A DNA stretch of 64,000 bases from an uncultured Clostridia bacterium (GCA_946183365.1 CAMHAH010000002.1:1-64000), one strand, 5' to 3'. Counted from the first letter of the stretch, positions 39,356-49,012 are shown. Notes: generated by a model from the letters alone, not told the origin. Numbers and translations: made by a program.

Positions 39356-39733
39356 ATGAGTAAATACAGAATAACCCTGAACGGAGAAGTATATGAGATG
39401 GAGGTCGAGCTGATCGAAGAAGGCTCTGCCCCGATAAAGACCGAAGCTAAGCCCGCTGTACGCGATACAGAGCGTCCCGCGGCGCAGAAAGCTCCCGCAC
39501 AGGCTGATAACACTTCCGCCGACGGCGCTGTAGTCAGCCCCATGCCCGGCACGGTCGTCCAGCTCATGGCGGCTCAGGGCGATAAGGTCAGCAAAGGCCA
39601 GCCTATTCTGGTGCTTGAGGCTATGAAAATGGAAAATGAGATAACAGCCGCTAAAGACGGCGTGCTGTCTGAGCTGCGCGTTGCCGAGGGACAGACGGTC
39701 GCGGGCGGCGAGATACTATTTATAATCGGCTGA
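39356..39733 (+). CDS. Biotin carboxyl carrier protein (1.3S transcarboxylase-like)
   Basis: VVSPMPGTVVQLMAAQGDKVSKGQPILVLEAMKMENEITA; biotin-lysine motif EAMKMEN; Ala/Pro-rich linker. Confidence 0.94.
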   Translation: MSKYRITLNGEVYEMEVELIEEGSAPIKTEAKPAVRDTERPAAQKAPAQADNTSADGAVVSPMPGTVVQLMAAQGDKVSKGQPILVLEAMKMENEITAAKDGVLSELRVAEGQTVAGGEILFIIG

Positions 39734-39748
39734 TAAGGCGGTAGATAT

Positions 39749-41161
39749 ATGGAAAACAAGCTGAATTTTCCGGCGCGAAAGCTGTATATAACCGATACCA
39801 TCCTGCGTGACGCCCATCAGTCGCAGGCTGCTACGCGTATGCGCCTTGAGGATATGCTGCCTGCCTGTGAGGCTCTCAATGAGGTGGGCTACTGGTCGCT
39901 CGAGTGTTGGGGCGGCGCTACCTTTGACGCCTGTATGCGCTTCCTTGGTGAGGATCCGTGGGACAGGCTCAGAGCGCTCAGAAGAGCTCTGCCGGATACA
40001 AAATTACAGATGCTCCTGAGAGGTCAGAACCTGCTCGGTTACCGTCATTACGCCGATGACGTTGTAGATGAATTCTGCAAAAAATCCATAGAGAACGGTA
40101 TCGATATCGTCAGGATATTCGACGCACTCAACGACGTCCGCAATATGAGAGCGGCTATGACGAGCGTGAAGAAGTACGGCGCTCACTGTGAGGCGGCTAT
40201 CAGCTATACCACCAGCCCCGTTCACAGCGACGATTACTTTGTCGAACTCGCAGCAAAGCTCGAAGATATGGGAGCTGATACGATCTGTATCAAGGATATG
40301 GCTAATATCCTGCTTCCGGATAACGCATATACACTTATTAAGAAGATCAAAGAAAAGGTGAGCGTGCCTGTTCACCTTCATACACATAATACGACCGGCA
40401 CCGGCGCTATGGTATATATGGCGGCGGCTATGGCAGGCGTAGATATCATCGACTGCGCTCTGTCGCCGTTTGCCGACGGTACCGCTCAGCCGGCGACCGA
40501 GTCTATGGTAGCGGCGTTCAGGGGCACACCCCGTGATACGGGTCTGGATCTCAAGAAGCTGAATAAGGCGGCAAAGCATTTCAGAAAGGTCGCTCAGCGC
40601 CTGCAGGATGAGGGCACGCTCAACCCAAAGGTGCTGCGTACCGACCCAAACACCCTGCTCTATCAAGTGCCGGGCGGTATGCTGTCGAACCTTATGTCAC
40701 AGCTGCATGAGGCAAACGCGGATGATAAGTTTGATGAGGTGCTCAAAGAGGTCCCCAGAGTACGAGAGGACTTCGGCTATCCTCCGCTGGTCACGCCCAC
40801 AAGCCAGATCGTCGGCACACAGGCTGTGCTGAATGTCCTGTTCGGCGAGCGTTACGGCACCTTTACCAAAGAGTCAAAGGGTTTGCTCAGAGGAGAATAC
40901 GGTTCTCTGCCCGGTAAGGTCAATGAGGATATCCGCAAAAAGGCTATCGGCGATGACGAGGTCATCCAATGCCGCCCCGCCGACCTGCTCGAGCCTGAGC
41001 TGGATAAGGACAGAGAGAGCTACAGCGATATCGCGAGGAGCGATGAGGATGTGCTCAGCTGTGTGCTCTTCCCACAGGTAGCCCCTGAGTTTTTGAAGAA
41101 AAAGTACGCGCAGCCCGAAGAAGAAAAGGTCACAGAGATAAATGTTGTCTGGGACAGATAA
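39749..41161 (+). CDS. Oxaloacetate decarboxylase alpha / pyruvate carboxylase subunit B / 5S transcarboxylase-like protein
   Basis: LYITDTILRDAHQSQAATRMRLEDMLPACEALNEVGYWSLECWGGATFDACMRFLGEDPWDRLR...DTICIKDMANILLP...VHLHTHNTTG; ends without a biotin domain. Confidence 0.93.
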   Translation: MENKLNFPARKLYITDTILRDAHQSQAATRMRLEDMLPACEALNEVGYWSLECWGGATFDACMRFLGEDPWDRLRALRRALPDTKLQMLLRGQNLLGYRHYADDVVDEFCKKSIENGIDIVRIFDALNDVRNMRAAMTSVKKYGAHCEAAISYTTSPVHSDDYFVELAAKLEDMGADTICIKDMANILLPDNAYTLIKKIKEKVSVPVHLHTHNTTGTGAMVYMAAAMAGVDIIDCALSPFADGTAQPATESMVAAFRGTPRDTGLDLKKLNKAAKHFRKVAQRLQDEGTLNPKVLRTDPNTLLYQVPGGMLSNLMSQLHEANADDKFDEVLKEVPRVREDFGYPPLVTPTSQIVGTQAVLNVLFGERYGTFTKESKGLLRGEYGSLPGKVNEDIRKKAIGDDEVIQCRPADLLEPELDKDRESYSDIARSDEDVLSCVLFPQVAPEFLKKKYAQPEEEKVTEINVVWDR

Positions 41162-41170
41162 GAGGTAAGC

Positions 41171-41935
41171 ATGAGCGAGATCAATAACAACCTGTTAGAG
41201 GATAAAGTAGTCATCGTCACCGGAGCCGGCAGAGGCATCGGTCAGGCTATGGCTGAGCTTTTCGCCGGGAACGGCGCTATAGTTTATGCCAACGACGTTC
41301 GCGAAGGCGCCGTAGAGGAATGGTGCGGCAGCGTCAACGAGAGCGCCTCGGGCGAGGTGCGTCCGCTTTACTTTGATATAACGAACGATCAAGAGGTCAA
41401 GACTGCCGTTATGCAGGTCAAGAAGGCTTGCGGTCATATAGACGGTCTGGTTAACAACGCCGGAGTAGAGTTCAACGAGCTCATCGGTATGATCGACCGC
41501 AAGCATATGCAGACGATGTTCTCTGTCAATGTTTTCGGCACAGTCAATATGCTTGAGATAGTCAGCCGTGTTATGGGTCGTCAGGAGAACGGCGGCTCGA
41601 TAGTGAACATAGCTTCGATGACGGCATTAAGAGGCAACCGCGGCCAGATGATCTATTCGGCTACCAAGGGAGCCGTGATCTCTCTGACAAAGTCCGCGGC
41701 AAAGGAGCTCGCAGATAAAAAGATCAGGGTAAACGCGATCGCGCCGGGTCTTACAAACACCGCCATGATGCAGCAGGCTGACCCCGAAAAGCTTCAAAGC
41801 CGTATCAATAATATCTGTATGGGCAGGCTCGCCGAGCCCGAGGATATAGCGGGAGCCTGTATGTTCATGCTGTCCGACCTCTCAAAGTATGTGTCCGGTC
41901 AGATACTCGCGGTAGACGGCTGTACCATAATGTGA
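41171..41935 (+). CDS. SDR family oxidoreductase (FabG-like), paralog 3
   Basis: VTGAGRGIGQAMAELFAGNGAIVYANDVR, IYSATKGAVISLTKSAAKELADKKIRVNAIAPG, SGQILAVDGCTIM. Confidence 0.93.
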   Translation: MSEINNNLLEDKVVIVTGAGRGIGQAMAELFAGNGAIVYANDVREGAVEEWCGSVNESASGEVRPLYFDITNDQEVKTAVMQVKKACGHIDGLVNNAGVEFNELIGMIDRKHMQTMFSVNVFGTVNMLEIVSRVMGRQENGGSIVNIASMTALRGNRGQMIYSATKGAVISLTKSAAKELADKKIRVNAIAPGLTNTAMMQQADPEKLQSRINNICMGRLAEPEDIAGACMFMLSDLSKYVSGQILAVDGCTIM

Positions 41936-42008
41936 TATCGTTCCGCGGCAGTAAATGATACTTGCGGTTTTATAGAAAATAGTATAGATAATCGATCAAG
42001 GTGATAAT

Positions 42009-43184
42009 ATGAATATCCAACTTCCCACTACGACCTGTACAGGCTGTTCTGCCTGTATGAATACCTGTTCGGTCGGCGCGATAACCATGGCGGAACAAAC
42101 CGACGGCTTTTTGTATCCTCAGATCGATGATGGAAAATGTATAAAATGCGGTCAGTGCATGAAGGTGTGTCACGCTCTCGGTTTTGAGGGCTTCAATCAG
42201 CCTTCGCAAACCTATGCCGCTCAGGTAAATGATAAAGATGTGTTGAAGGCCAGCACCTCGGGCGGTTTGTTCTTCGCGCTCGCGCAGAGCATACTATCTG
42301 AGGGCGGCGTTGTATACGCCTGTAATTATGACGATGATTACAACGCTTTCATTCAGAGATTTGACGCTGTAGAACAGATCGCGCCCGTACACGGCTCAAA
42401 GTATGTATGGAGCGATTCGTCACTCAGCTATCCCCTTGTCAAAAAGGACCTTGACGACGGAAAGGCCGTTTTGTATACCGGTCTGCCGTGTCAGATAGCG
42501 GGTCTCAGAAAATATTTGAAAAAAGATCATGAAAACCTCTTTACCGTCGATGTTTTATGCGGCGGCGCTCCGAGCCCCTACGCGTTTCAGAGATATCTTG
42601 ATACCCTGACGGACAAAGAGGGCAGGAAAAACCTGTGTTTTCAGTTCAGAGATAAAGGGAAGAACGGCTCGGGTGTATGCTGCACCTACTATGTAAACGG
42701 TGTAAAGCACTATGAGAACTACCTTGAAAACAGCTTTTACTTTGCTTTCTGTTCACAATCGAGGATATCATGGCGAAAGTCGTGTTACACCTGTAATTAC
42801 AAGAGCCTGAGCAGGGCGTCAGATATGTCTATAGGTGACTATTGGGGTGTTGAAAAGTATCACAATGATTTCAAGCCTAAGGACGGCGTGTCCCTGGTGA
42901 TGATAAACACCGATCAGGGCAAACGCCTTTTTGAAAAGATAAAGGGCAGTATCAAATATGTCGAGAGCAAGGCGGTATATGCGATTGAGAAAAACAGCCT
43001 TGTAAAAGAGCCCGCCGAGGGCCACCATAAAATGCCCGAAAACAGAGAGGCGTTCTTTGAAGAGCTCCGCCGCAGCGACTGGAATACGGTGGATAAAATG
43101 TATCTCGGAAGCAGGCATAAAATATTGAACAAGCAGAAGCTCACGCGGATACCGCGAAAGCTCATGCGTATATTTAAAAAATAA
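42009..43184 (+). CDS. Coenzyme F420 hydrogenase/dehydrogenase beta-subunit-like Fe-S protein
   Basis: CTGCSACMNTCSVGAI...CIKCGQCMKVCH; STSGGLFFALAQSIL; AVLYTGLPCQIAGLRKYL; SIGDYWGVEKY. Confidence 0.88.
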   Translation: MNIQLPTTTCTGCSACMNTCSVGAITMAEQTDGFLYPQIDDGKCIKCGQCMKVCHALGFEGFNQPSQTYAAQVNDKDVLKASTSGGLFFALAQSILSEGGVVYACNYDDDYNAFIQRFDAVEQIAPVHGSKYVWSDSSLSYPLVKKDLDDGKAVLYTGLPCQIAGLRKYLKKDHENLFTVDVLCGGAPSPYAFQRYLDTLTDKEGRKNLCFQFRDKGKNGSGVCCTYYVNGVKHYENYLENSFYFAFCSQSRISWRKSCYTCNYKSLSRASDMSIGDYWGVEKYHNDFKPKDGVSLVMINTDQGKRLFEKIKGSIKYVESKAVYAIEKNSLVKEPAEGHHKMPENREAFFEELRRSDWNTVDKMYLGSRHKILNKQKLTRIPRKLMRIFKK

Positions 43185-43225
43185 AGGCAAGCTATCCATT
43201 GCCTTGATAAAAGTGGGTCATATCA

Positions 43226-44626
43226 GTGTTTTTAGATTTAGATAAGCATAATCAAAACAAAACAGCGATAAAGGACGACTCGGGCTATGAGCTGAGTTAC
43301 CGCGACGTATGCGATACCGTCCGAGCCTTTGAACAGCTCAGCCTGCCCAGATGCGTAGTTTTCTGTATGTGTGAGAGCTGCGCGGGATCGCTCATTGGCT
43401 ATCTTGCCTTTGAAAACAATAAACAGGTTCCGCTCCTGCTGAGCGCAAAGCTTGACGGTGAACTGCGCTCGCGTCTTGAGAGCATCTATCAGCCTTCTTA
43501 CTACTGGGCTCCCGAGCAGATGACAGAAGAGCTCGGCGGAGAAAAAGTATACTCAGCCTACGGCTACGCGCTGACAAAGACGGCGCATGAGCCGTATGAG
43601 CTGAACGATAAGCTCTCTATGCTGCTCACTACCTCGGGCTCTACGGGCAGTCCCAAGCTCGTGCGCCATAAGTACGGCAACCTCGAGGCGAACGCCCGAA
43701 ATGTCGCAAAGGTATTCGAGTGGCGTGAAGATGAGAAGGGCATCTGCGACCTCCCGATGAACTACACCATGGGGCTGAACGTCATCAACAGCCATTTGGT
43801 CGTCGGCGCTTCGGTCCTGATGGTCAAGGCTAATCTGATGGATCCCGACTTCTGGAGCTTTATCAAAGAGAACGGCGGTACAAGCTTTTGCGGAGTACCG
43901 TTCAGCTATGAGATAATGCGCCGTATCGGCTTTGACAGGATGGACCTGCCCGAGCTGTATACCTTAGCCGAGGGCGGCGGAAAGCTGACCGATAAGATGT
44001 TCAAGTGGACAGCCGCTTACTGCAAGAATAACGGTAAACGCTTCTGCGCTACCTTCGGCACCAGCGAGACGAGCGCGCGCATGGCGTTCCTCGACCCGAA
44101 AATGGCTGAAGAAAAGACGGGCAGCATCGGCAAGGCTATCCCCGAGGGCGAGCTGTTCCTGATCGACGAGGCTCAGGGCGAGGACGGATGTTTGACCGGT
44201 GAGCTCGGCTACAGAGGTCCTAACGTTACCATGGGCTACGCTGTATGCAAAGAAGATCTTCTCAAGGACGATGAGTTCCTCGGTGAGTACCACACAGGCG
44301 ATATCGCTAAGCGTGACGCAGACGGATTTTACTATATAATCGGCCGCAAGGGCAGATTTTTGAAGCTGTTCGGCTTAAGGGTTAGCCTCGATGAGACCGA
44401 GCGTATCTTAAAAGCGCAGTATCCCGACGCCGACTGCGTATGTACGGGCGATGATAAGCGCATGAATATCTTTACCGTTGACGCTCAGATCAAGGATCGG
44501 ATAATACCGTTTATCAGCTCAAAGACCAATCTGCATAATTCAGCCTTCAGGGTATTTGTTGTTGATAAGATACCACGTAACGAGTACGGCAAGGTCAAAT
44601 TTGCCGAGCTTGAAAAGCTTATGTAA
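43226..44626 (+). CDS. AMP-binding acyl-activating enzyme (acyl-CoA synthetase/ligase superfamily)
   Basis: SMLLTTSGSTGSPKLVRHKYGNLEANARNVAKVF; CATFGTSETSARMAFLD; EYHTGDIAKRDADGFYYIIGRKGRFLKLFGLRVSLDETE. Confidence 0.9.
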   Translation: MFLDLDKHNQNKTAIKDDSGYELSYRDVCDTVRAFEQLSLPRCVVFCMCESCAGSLIGYLAFENNKQVPLLLSAKLDGELRSRLESIYQPSYYWAPEQMTEELGGEKVYSAYGYALTKTAHEPYELNDKLSMLLTTSGSTGSPKLVRHKYGNLEANARNVAKVFEWREDEKGICDLPMNYTMGLNVINSHLVVGASVLMVKANLMDPDFWSFIKENGGTSFCGVPFSYEIMRRIGFDRMDLPELYTLAEGGGKLTDKMFKWTAAYCKNNGKRFCATFGTSETSARMAFLDPKMAEEKTGSIGKAIPEGELFLIDEAQGEDGCLTGELGYRGPNVTMGYAVCKEDLLKDDEFLGEYHTGDIAKRDADGFYYIIGRKGRFLKLFGLRVSLDETERILKAQYPDADCVCTGDDKRMNIFTVDAQIKDRIIPFISSKTNLHNSAFRVFVVDKIPRNEYGKVKFAELEKLM

Positions 44627-44648
44627 AATAATAAATAGTATAATAATA

Positions 44649-44697
44649 CTGCCGCAGCGTTATCGATGAGATAACGCCGCGGCAGTTAGTTTTTTGT
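44649..44697 (+). terminator. Rho-independent terminator closing the EPS/acyl locus
   Basis: ctgccgcagcgttatc-gatg-agataacgccgcggcag followed by ttagtttttt. Confidence 0.75.
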
Positions 44698-44719
44698 TTA
44701 CATTAGAATTGAGTTAATA

Positions 44720-45853
44720 TCAAAGCCTCGCTCCGCAGTTTCCGCAGAAGGGCGAGCCGTCTGTAGGAGCGCCGCAGTTGGGGCATACGGAGGGAGCCGC
44801 AGGCTGTTGAGGCTGAACGTTGAAGTTGTCGTTATAGGGCATGGGCTGAGGAGCACCGTAAGGGGGCTGGGTATTATCCATTGTGGGGATAGGATTATAA
44901 CCGTTCATCCCTCCGTCGGGTGTACCGTTATAGCCATACTTGATATTGTCGATATATTTCTTGTAGCCCAGAGCAATCCCGGCTGTAAATACAAGGATAA
45001 GGAAGTTGACTATGCCTGAGATAAGTGACATTACAAGATACATAACGGTACCTGAGGACGCACCGTATGAGATAATAGAGAACAGCGAGAAGAATAAAGA
45101 TAAAAGACTGAAGGCGCTGAAAACAGCGTTGATAACGCAGATGACACCGTAGCCCTTTGCTCCTTTGTTCTGCAGCTCAACGGTATTGATGCTATCCTTG
45201 ACAGAGCGATAAAAGCGCTTGCAGTTGATAGCGGAGATCAGCAAATAAATAATGACGATAAGAGCGATTACGCTGAAAACGATCAGTAATACACCGATTG
45301 CCGATCCCGTGATATTGAGCTGATAGCCGTTGCCTAAGTCTACAGCCTGTGAGGTATTGTTTCCGAGCAGGTTCACCGCCAGAACGATCATGCCGAGTAA
45401 CCCGAGACCGCCCAGGACCGTTGATATTATGATTATAACCAAAGAGATGACAGAGAGGACGTACAGGATATTTACGCCTGTGTTAGGGGTGGATTCCTCA
45501 GAAGTGTTGCGGCTCTTTATATAGATAATAATAAACGCGGCGGCAAAGAGACCGGTGACAAAGGTCGAGACGACCATACTCGGTATTGAGCTTATGAGAG
45601 TGGATGAGACCGGTAAGCTTTCCAATATCATGCGCATACGGTTTGCCATATCGCTCAGACCGATCCTCTCGAGCAGTGAGATCATATCCGCGAAATAATC
45701 GTTCGCGCTGCCCGCTGTAATAATAGTCGAGACAACAGATATGATTGCGGATACAATATACAGAATACCTAAGACGAGGACTTTAGTCTGTTTAAAATAG
45801 TCCTTTACAATAGCCAGATTAGCTGCAAAGGGGTTAAACGGCTGTTCGTACAT
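44720..45853 (-). CDS. Multi-TM membrane protein with C-terminal zinc ribbon, hypothetical
   Basis: Several TM helices; C-terminus PSVCPNCGAPTDGSPFCGNCGARL. Confidence 0.7.
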   Translation of the reverse strand: MYEQPFNPFAANLAIVKDYFKQTKVLVLGILYIVSAIISVVSTIITAGSANDYFADMISLLERIGLSDMANRMRMILESLPVSSTLISSIPSMVVSTFVTGLFAAAFIIIYIKSRNTSEESTPNTGVNILYVLSVISLVIIIISTVLGGLGLLGMIVLAVNLLGNNTSQAVDLGNGYQLNITGSAIGVLLIVFSVIALIVIIYLLISAINCKRFYRSVKDSINTVELQNKGAKGYGVICVINAVFSAFSLLSLFFSLFSIISYGASSGTVMYLVMSLISGIVNFLILVFTAGIALGYKKYIDNIKYGYNGTPDGGMNGYNPIPTMDNTQPPYGAPQPMPYNDNFNVQPQQPAAPSVCPNCGAPTDGSPFCGNCGARL

Positions 45854-45955
45854 ATGATCATACTCCTTATACTGATAATAATGAACCCGACAAAGAAAAC
45901 TCTGTCGGGTATATTATAAATTATTATTTCACGGATTGCAATACCTTATATTATA

Positions 45956-46450
45956 TCAGAATTTGACCTCGGCGTCTTTGAGCTGACAGTATTGCTGCGA
46001 GCCCTCCATATAAGTCGAGAAAGTGCCGACGACTGTGATATCCTTGCCTGCCTCGGGGTAATCGTCGGGATAGCTGTGATCGCCCTTCCAGATAAACTCG
46101 ATACCCTGTGAACAGCAGGCGGTGGCGTCCTTGATGATACAGGCGAAGTAGCGGTTATTATCCATCTCAGCAACGCTGAAAGCACCCTGCATCTTTACGG
46201 TCTTGCCTAAGTAATCGGTAGGCTTAGTCATCATGTTCTGTACCTCTGAATATACCATGGTCGAGCTCATGGCGGTGAGGTCTACGTCTATGCCGTCGGC
46301 GGATTTTTGAGCTGACTGAGCCGCCTCGGTAGCTTGATCCGCGGATTTGTTCACGGTCTCTGTGGTTCCGCTCGCGACCTGCTTGCCGCCGCAGGCGGCG
46401 AGAGTTGCTGTGAGTATAACAGCCATCAATAATGCTGTGAGTTTTTTCAT
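45956..46450 (-). CDS. Predicted lipoprotein in znu operon
   Basis: MKKLTALLMAVILTATLAACGGKQ lipobox; start overlaps end of the permease gene. Confidence 0.75.
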   Translation of the reverse strand: MKKLTALLMAVILTATLAACGGKQVASGTTETVNKSADQATEAAQSAQKSADGIDVDLTAMSSTMVYSEVQNMMTKPTDYLGKTVKMQGAFSVAEMDNNRYFACIIKDATACCSQGIEFIWKGDHSYPDDYPEAGKDITVVGTFSTYMEGSQQYCQLKDAEVKF

Positions 46451-47307
46451 GCTTTTGAGCCTCCTTTGATCTTACCGATGACAGAAAAGATAATGAACGC
46501 GACTATATCGACCGCGACTATCGTAGAGCCTACGGGCGTACCCGCTAAGATAGAGGTCAGCAGTCCCGTAAGCGCGCATATCACCGAAACTATAGCCGCG
46601 CATATCGTAACGCTCTTGAAACTCTTGAATACTCTCATAGCCGACAGAGCGGGGAAGATGACCAGAGCGGATATCAGCAGTGAGCCGACGAGCTGCATGG
46701 ATACTACGATGATGACCGCTATCACTATCGCTATGAGCAGATTATACAGAGAAGCGCGCTGTCCCGTAGCTCTCGCGAAATTCTCGTCGAAGGTCACCGA
46801 GAATATCTTGTTGTAAAAGAGTACAAAGAAAAGTACGACGATGACCGAGAGTATGACACACATCCATACGTCAAAGGAACTGAGCGTGAGGATAGAGGTA
46901 GAGCCGAAGAGGGTAGAGCAGACGTCGCCGCTGAGGTTTGAGGAGGTGCTGAACAAATTCATCAGCAGATAGCCTATAGCCAGCGAGCCCACCGAGATCA
47001 TAGCGATCGCGGCGTCGCCCTTTATCTTCGCGTTCTTGCCTATACGCAGCAGCAGTATAGCACATACCACGGTTATAGCCAGTACCAGCGGCATATTGTT
47101 GGTCAGCCCCACTACGGCGGCGATAGCCATCGCGCCGAAGGCTACATGAGATAGTCCGTCGCCGATGAAGGAATATCGCTTTAATACGAGAGTCACGCCC
47201 AAGAGGGATGAACACAGCGCTATCAGTACGCCGACTATCAGAGCGTTGACTACGAAGGAGCGCTGAAGATAGAACGCGAGGGTAGAGAAAATATCAGTCA
47301 TTATCAT
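46447..47307 (-). CDS. Metal (zinc/manganese) ABC transporter permease, ZnuB/ABC-3 family
   Basis: LLGVTLVLKRYSFIGDGLSHVAFGAMAIAAVVG; multi-TM. Confidence 0.92.
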   Translation of the reverse strand: MIMTDIFSTLAFYLQRSFVVNALIVGVLIALCSSLLGVTLVLKRYSFIGDGLSHVAFGAMAIAAVVGLTNNMPLVLAITVVCAILLLRIGKNAKIKGDAAIAMISVGSLAIGYLLMNLFSTSSNLSGDVCSTLFGSTSILTLSSFDVWMCVILSVIVVLFFVLFYNKIFSVTFDENFARATGQRASLYNLLIAIVIAVIIVVSMQLVGSLLISALVIFPALSAMRVFKSFKSVTICAAIVSVICALTGLLTSILAGTPVGSTIVAVDIVAFIIFSVIGKIKGGSKA

Positions 47308-47998
47308 CCTCTCCCTTCACAGCGCCGTCTTTGAAGTCCCGGTATTCTTCCTTTGTGCCGAAGAAACACTCGTTTCCGATATGCAGGATATGAGATGCGT
47401 ATCTCAGCGCTTTGTCTACATCGTGAGATATCATGATTATCGTCACGCCGTCATCTTTGTTAAGGCTGTCTATCAGCTCATACATATCGGCCGTAACCTT
47501 TGGGTCGAGACCTGCGACGGGCTCGTCTAGGAGAAGGATCTTTTGAGTAGCACACAGAGCGCGTGCTAAAAGCACACGCTGCTGCTGACCGCCCGAAAGC
47601 TCACGGTAACAGCGTTTTTTTAGGTCGAGTATGTTCATGCGCTCCATAGACCGCTGAGCGAGAGCCTTATCGTCTTTGTTATAAAAAGGGCTGAAGCCCT
47701 TTCTGCCCAAGCAGCCCGAGATAACTATCTCTTGTACCGAGGCGGGGAAATCACGCTGGACGTCGGTTTGCTGAGGCAGATAACCGATATCGCGCGAGCT
47801 GAGCCCCTCAGAGAATTCGATCGTGCCCGAGAGCGGCTTTTGCAGACCTAATACGGTTTTCATCAGAGTGGTCTTGCCCGAGCCGTTTTCTCCCACGATA
47901 CACAGATAATCGCCGGAGTTCACCTCAAAGCTGAGCCCGTGCTGTATTTCCTGAGAGCCGTAGCCGAGGCTCAGATCCTTACATATTAACTGAGGCAT
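47294..47998 (-). CDS. Metal ABC transporter ATP-binding protein, ZnuC-like
   Basis: VGENGSGKTTLMKTVLGL (Walker A), ELSGGQQQRVLLARALCATQKILLLDEP. Confidence 0.94.
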   Translation of the reverse strand: MPQLICKDLSLGYGSQEIQHGLSFEVNSGDYLCIVGENGSGKTTLMKTVLGLQKPLSGTIEFSEGLSSRDIGYLPQQTDVQRDFPASVQEIVISGCLGRKGFSPFYNKDDKALAQRSMERMNILDLKKRCYRELSGGQQQRVLLARALCATQKILLLDEPVAGLDPKVTADMYELIDSLNKDDGVTIIMISHDVDKALRYASHILHIGNECFFGTKEEYRDFKDGAVKGEDDND

Positions 47999-48038
47999 TT
48001 CGTATACTTCCTTTTTTATAGGATTGCGGCGCTCCGGC

Positions 48039-49010
48039 TCATTTCAGAGCCTTTGTGAGCACCTCGAGGTTGCTCTCCATGATGTTCAGATAAGTCTCGC
48101 CCTTGTCGATAGCGTCCTTTGTGATGTTCTGCATGGAGTTGAGGGTCAGTATCTCCTGATCCTTTGTCTTTGTATTATCTCTGACGGTCTTTGCAATCGA
48201 GCCGTCGGAGGTCTCTATTTGCATTATGTTGTGAAGCCCGAGCTCGTCTGCTTTATCGGCGAGGAAAACTATCGTCTCAAAGCTCGCCTCGGTCTCTGCC
48301 GAACAGCCGACAAAAGCGGCGTAATAATCGAGCTTGTAATCGTCGGTAAGATAGCGGAACGGGAAGCGGTCGCCGAAGAGCAGGGTCTTTACCGCGGCGC
48401 TGTCGACAGCCGCCTGATACCTGCCGTCAAGGTCGTTGAGCTTGTCAGTATAAGCGGCGGCGTTGCTCTTGAATACGTCGGCGTGCTGAGCGTCGACTTT
48501 CTCAAAGGCTTCTGATATTTTATCGACAAAGATTTTGACGTTTTTCAAAGAGAGCCAAACGTGCTCATCATATTCGGGCTCTTCTTCGTGTTCATGCTCG
48601 TGTTCGTCAGCCTGCATACCCTCTTTGAGCTCTTCTTCTTTTGCGTTGCTGCCGAGGATATCCATGAGGTCGAGCACTATCATATCCTTGTTGTTCGCTT
48701 GCTTCAAAGTATCGTCGACCCATTTGTCGGACTCGCCGCCTACATAGATGAAAACATCACACTCGGATATATCCATTATGTCTTTGGCGGTGGGCTGGAA
48801 GCTGTGCAGGTCTACGCCGTTATCGAGCAGCAGGTCGATATTAATATCAACATCATCGCCCGCGACGTTCCTGACCCAGTCATAGATGGGGAAGATGGTG
48901 GCGACTACCTTTATGTTGCCGTTCTCAGCGGGCTTTTTGCCTGAGCCGCACCCCGCGAGAGCCGATACCGCAAGTATCAAAGCGAGCAGTAAGGCTGTTA
49001 TCCTTTTCAT
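48039..49010 (-). CDS. Metal ABC transporter substrate-binding lipoprotein, ZnuA-like
   Basis: Lipobox SALAGCGSG; VATIFPIYDWVRNVAG; His/Glu-rich loop DEHEHEHEEEPEYDEHVWLS. Confidence 0.93.
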   Translation of the reverse strand: MKRITALLLALILAVSALAGCGSGKKPAENGNIKVVATIFPIYDWVRNVAGDDVDINIDLLLDNGVDLHSFQPTAKDIMDISECDVFIYVGGESDKWVDDTLKQANNKDMIVLDLMDILGSNAKEEELKEGMQADEHEHEHEEEPEYDEHVWLSLKNVKIFVDKISEAFEKVDAQHADVFKSNAAAYTDKLNDLDGRYQAAVDSAAVKTLLFGDRFPFRYLTDDYKLDYYAAFVGCSAETEASFETIVFLADKADELGLHNIMQIETSDGSIAKTVRDNTKTKDQEILTLNSMQNITKDAIDKGETYLNIMESNLEVLTKALK

Positions 49011-49012
49011 TT

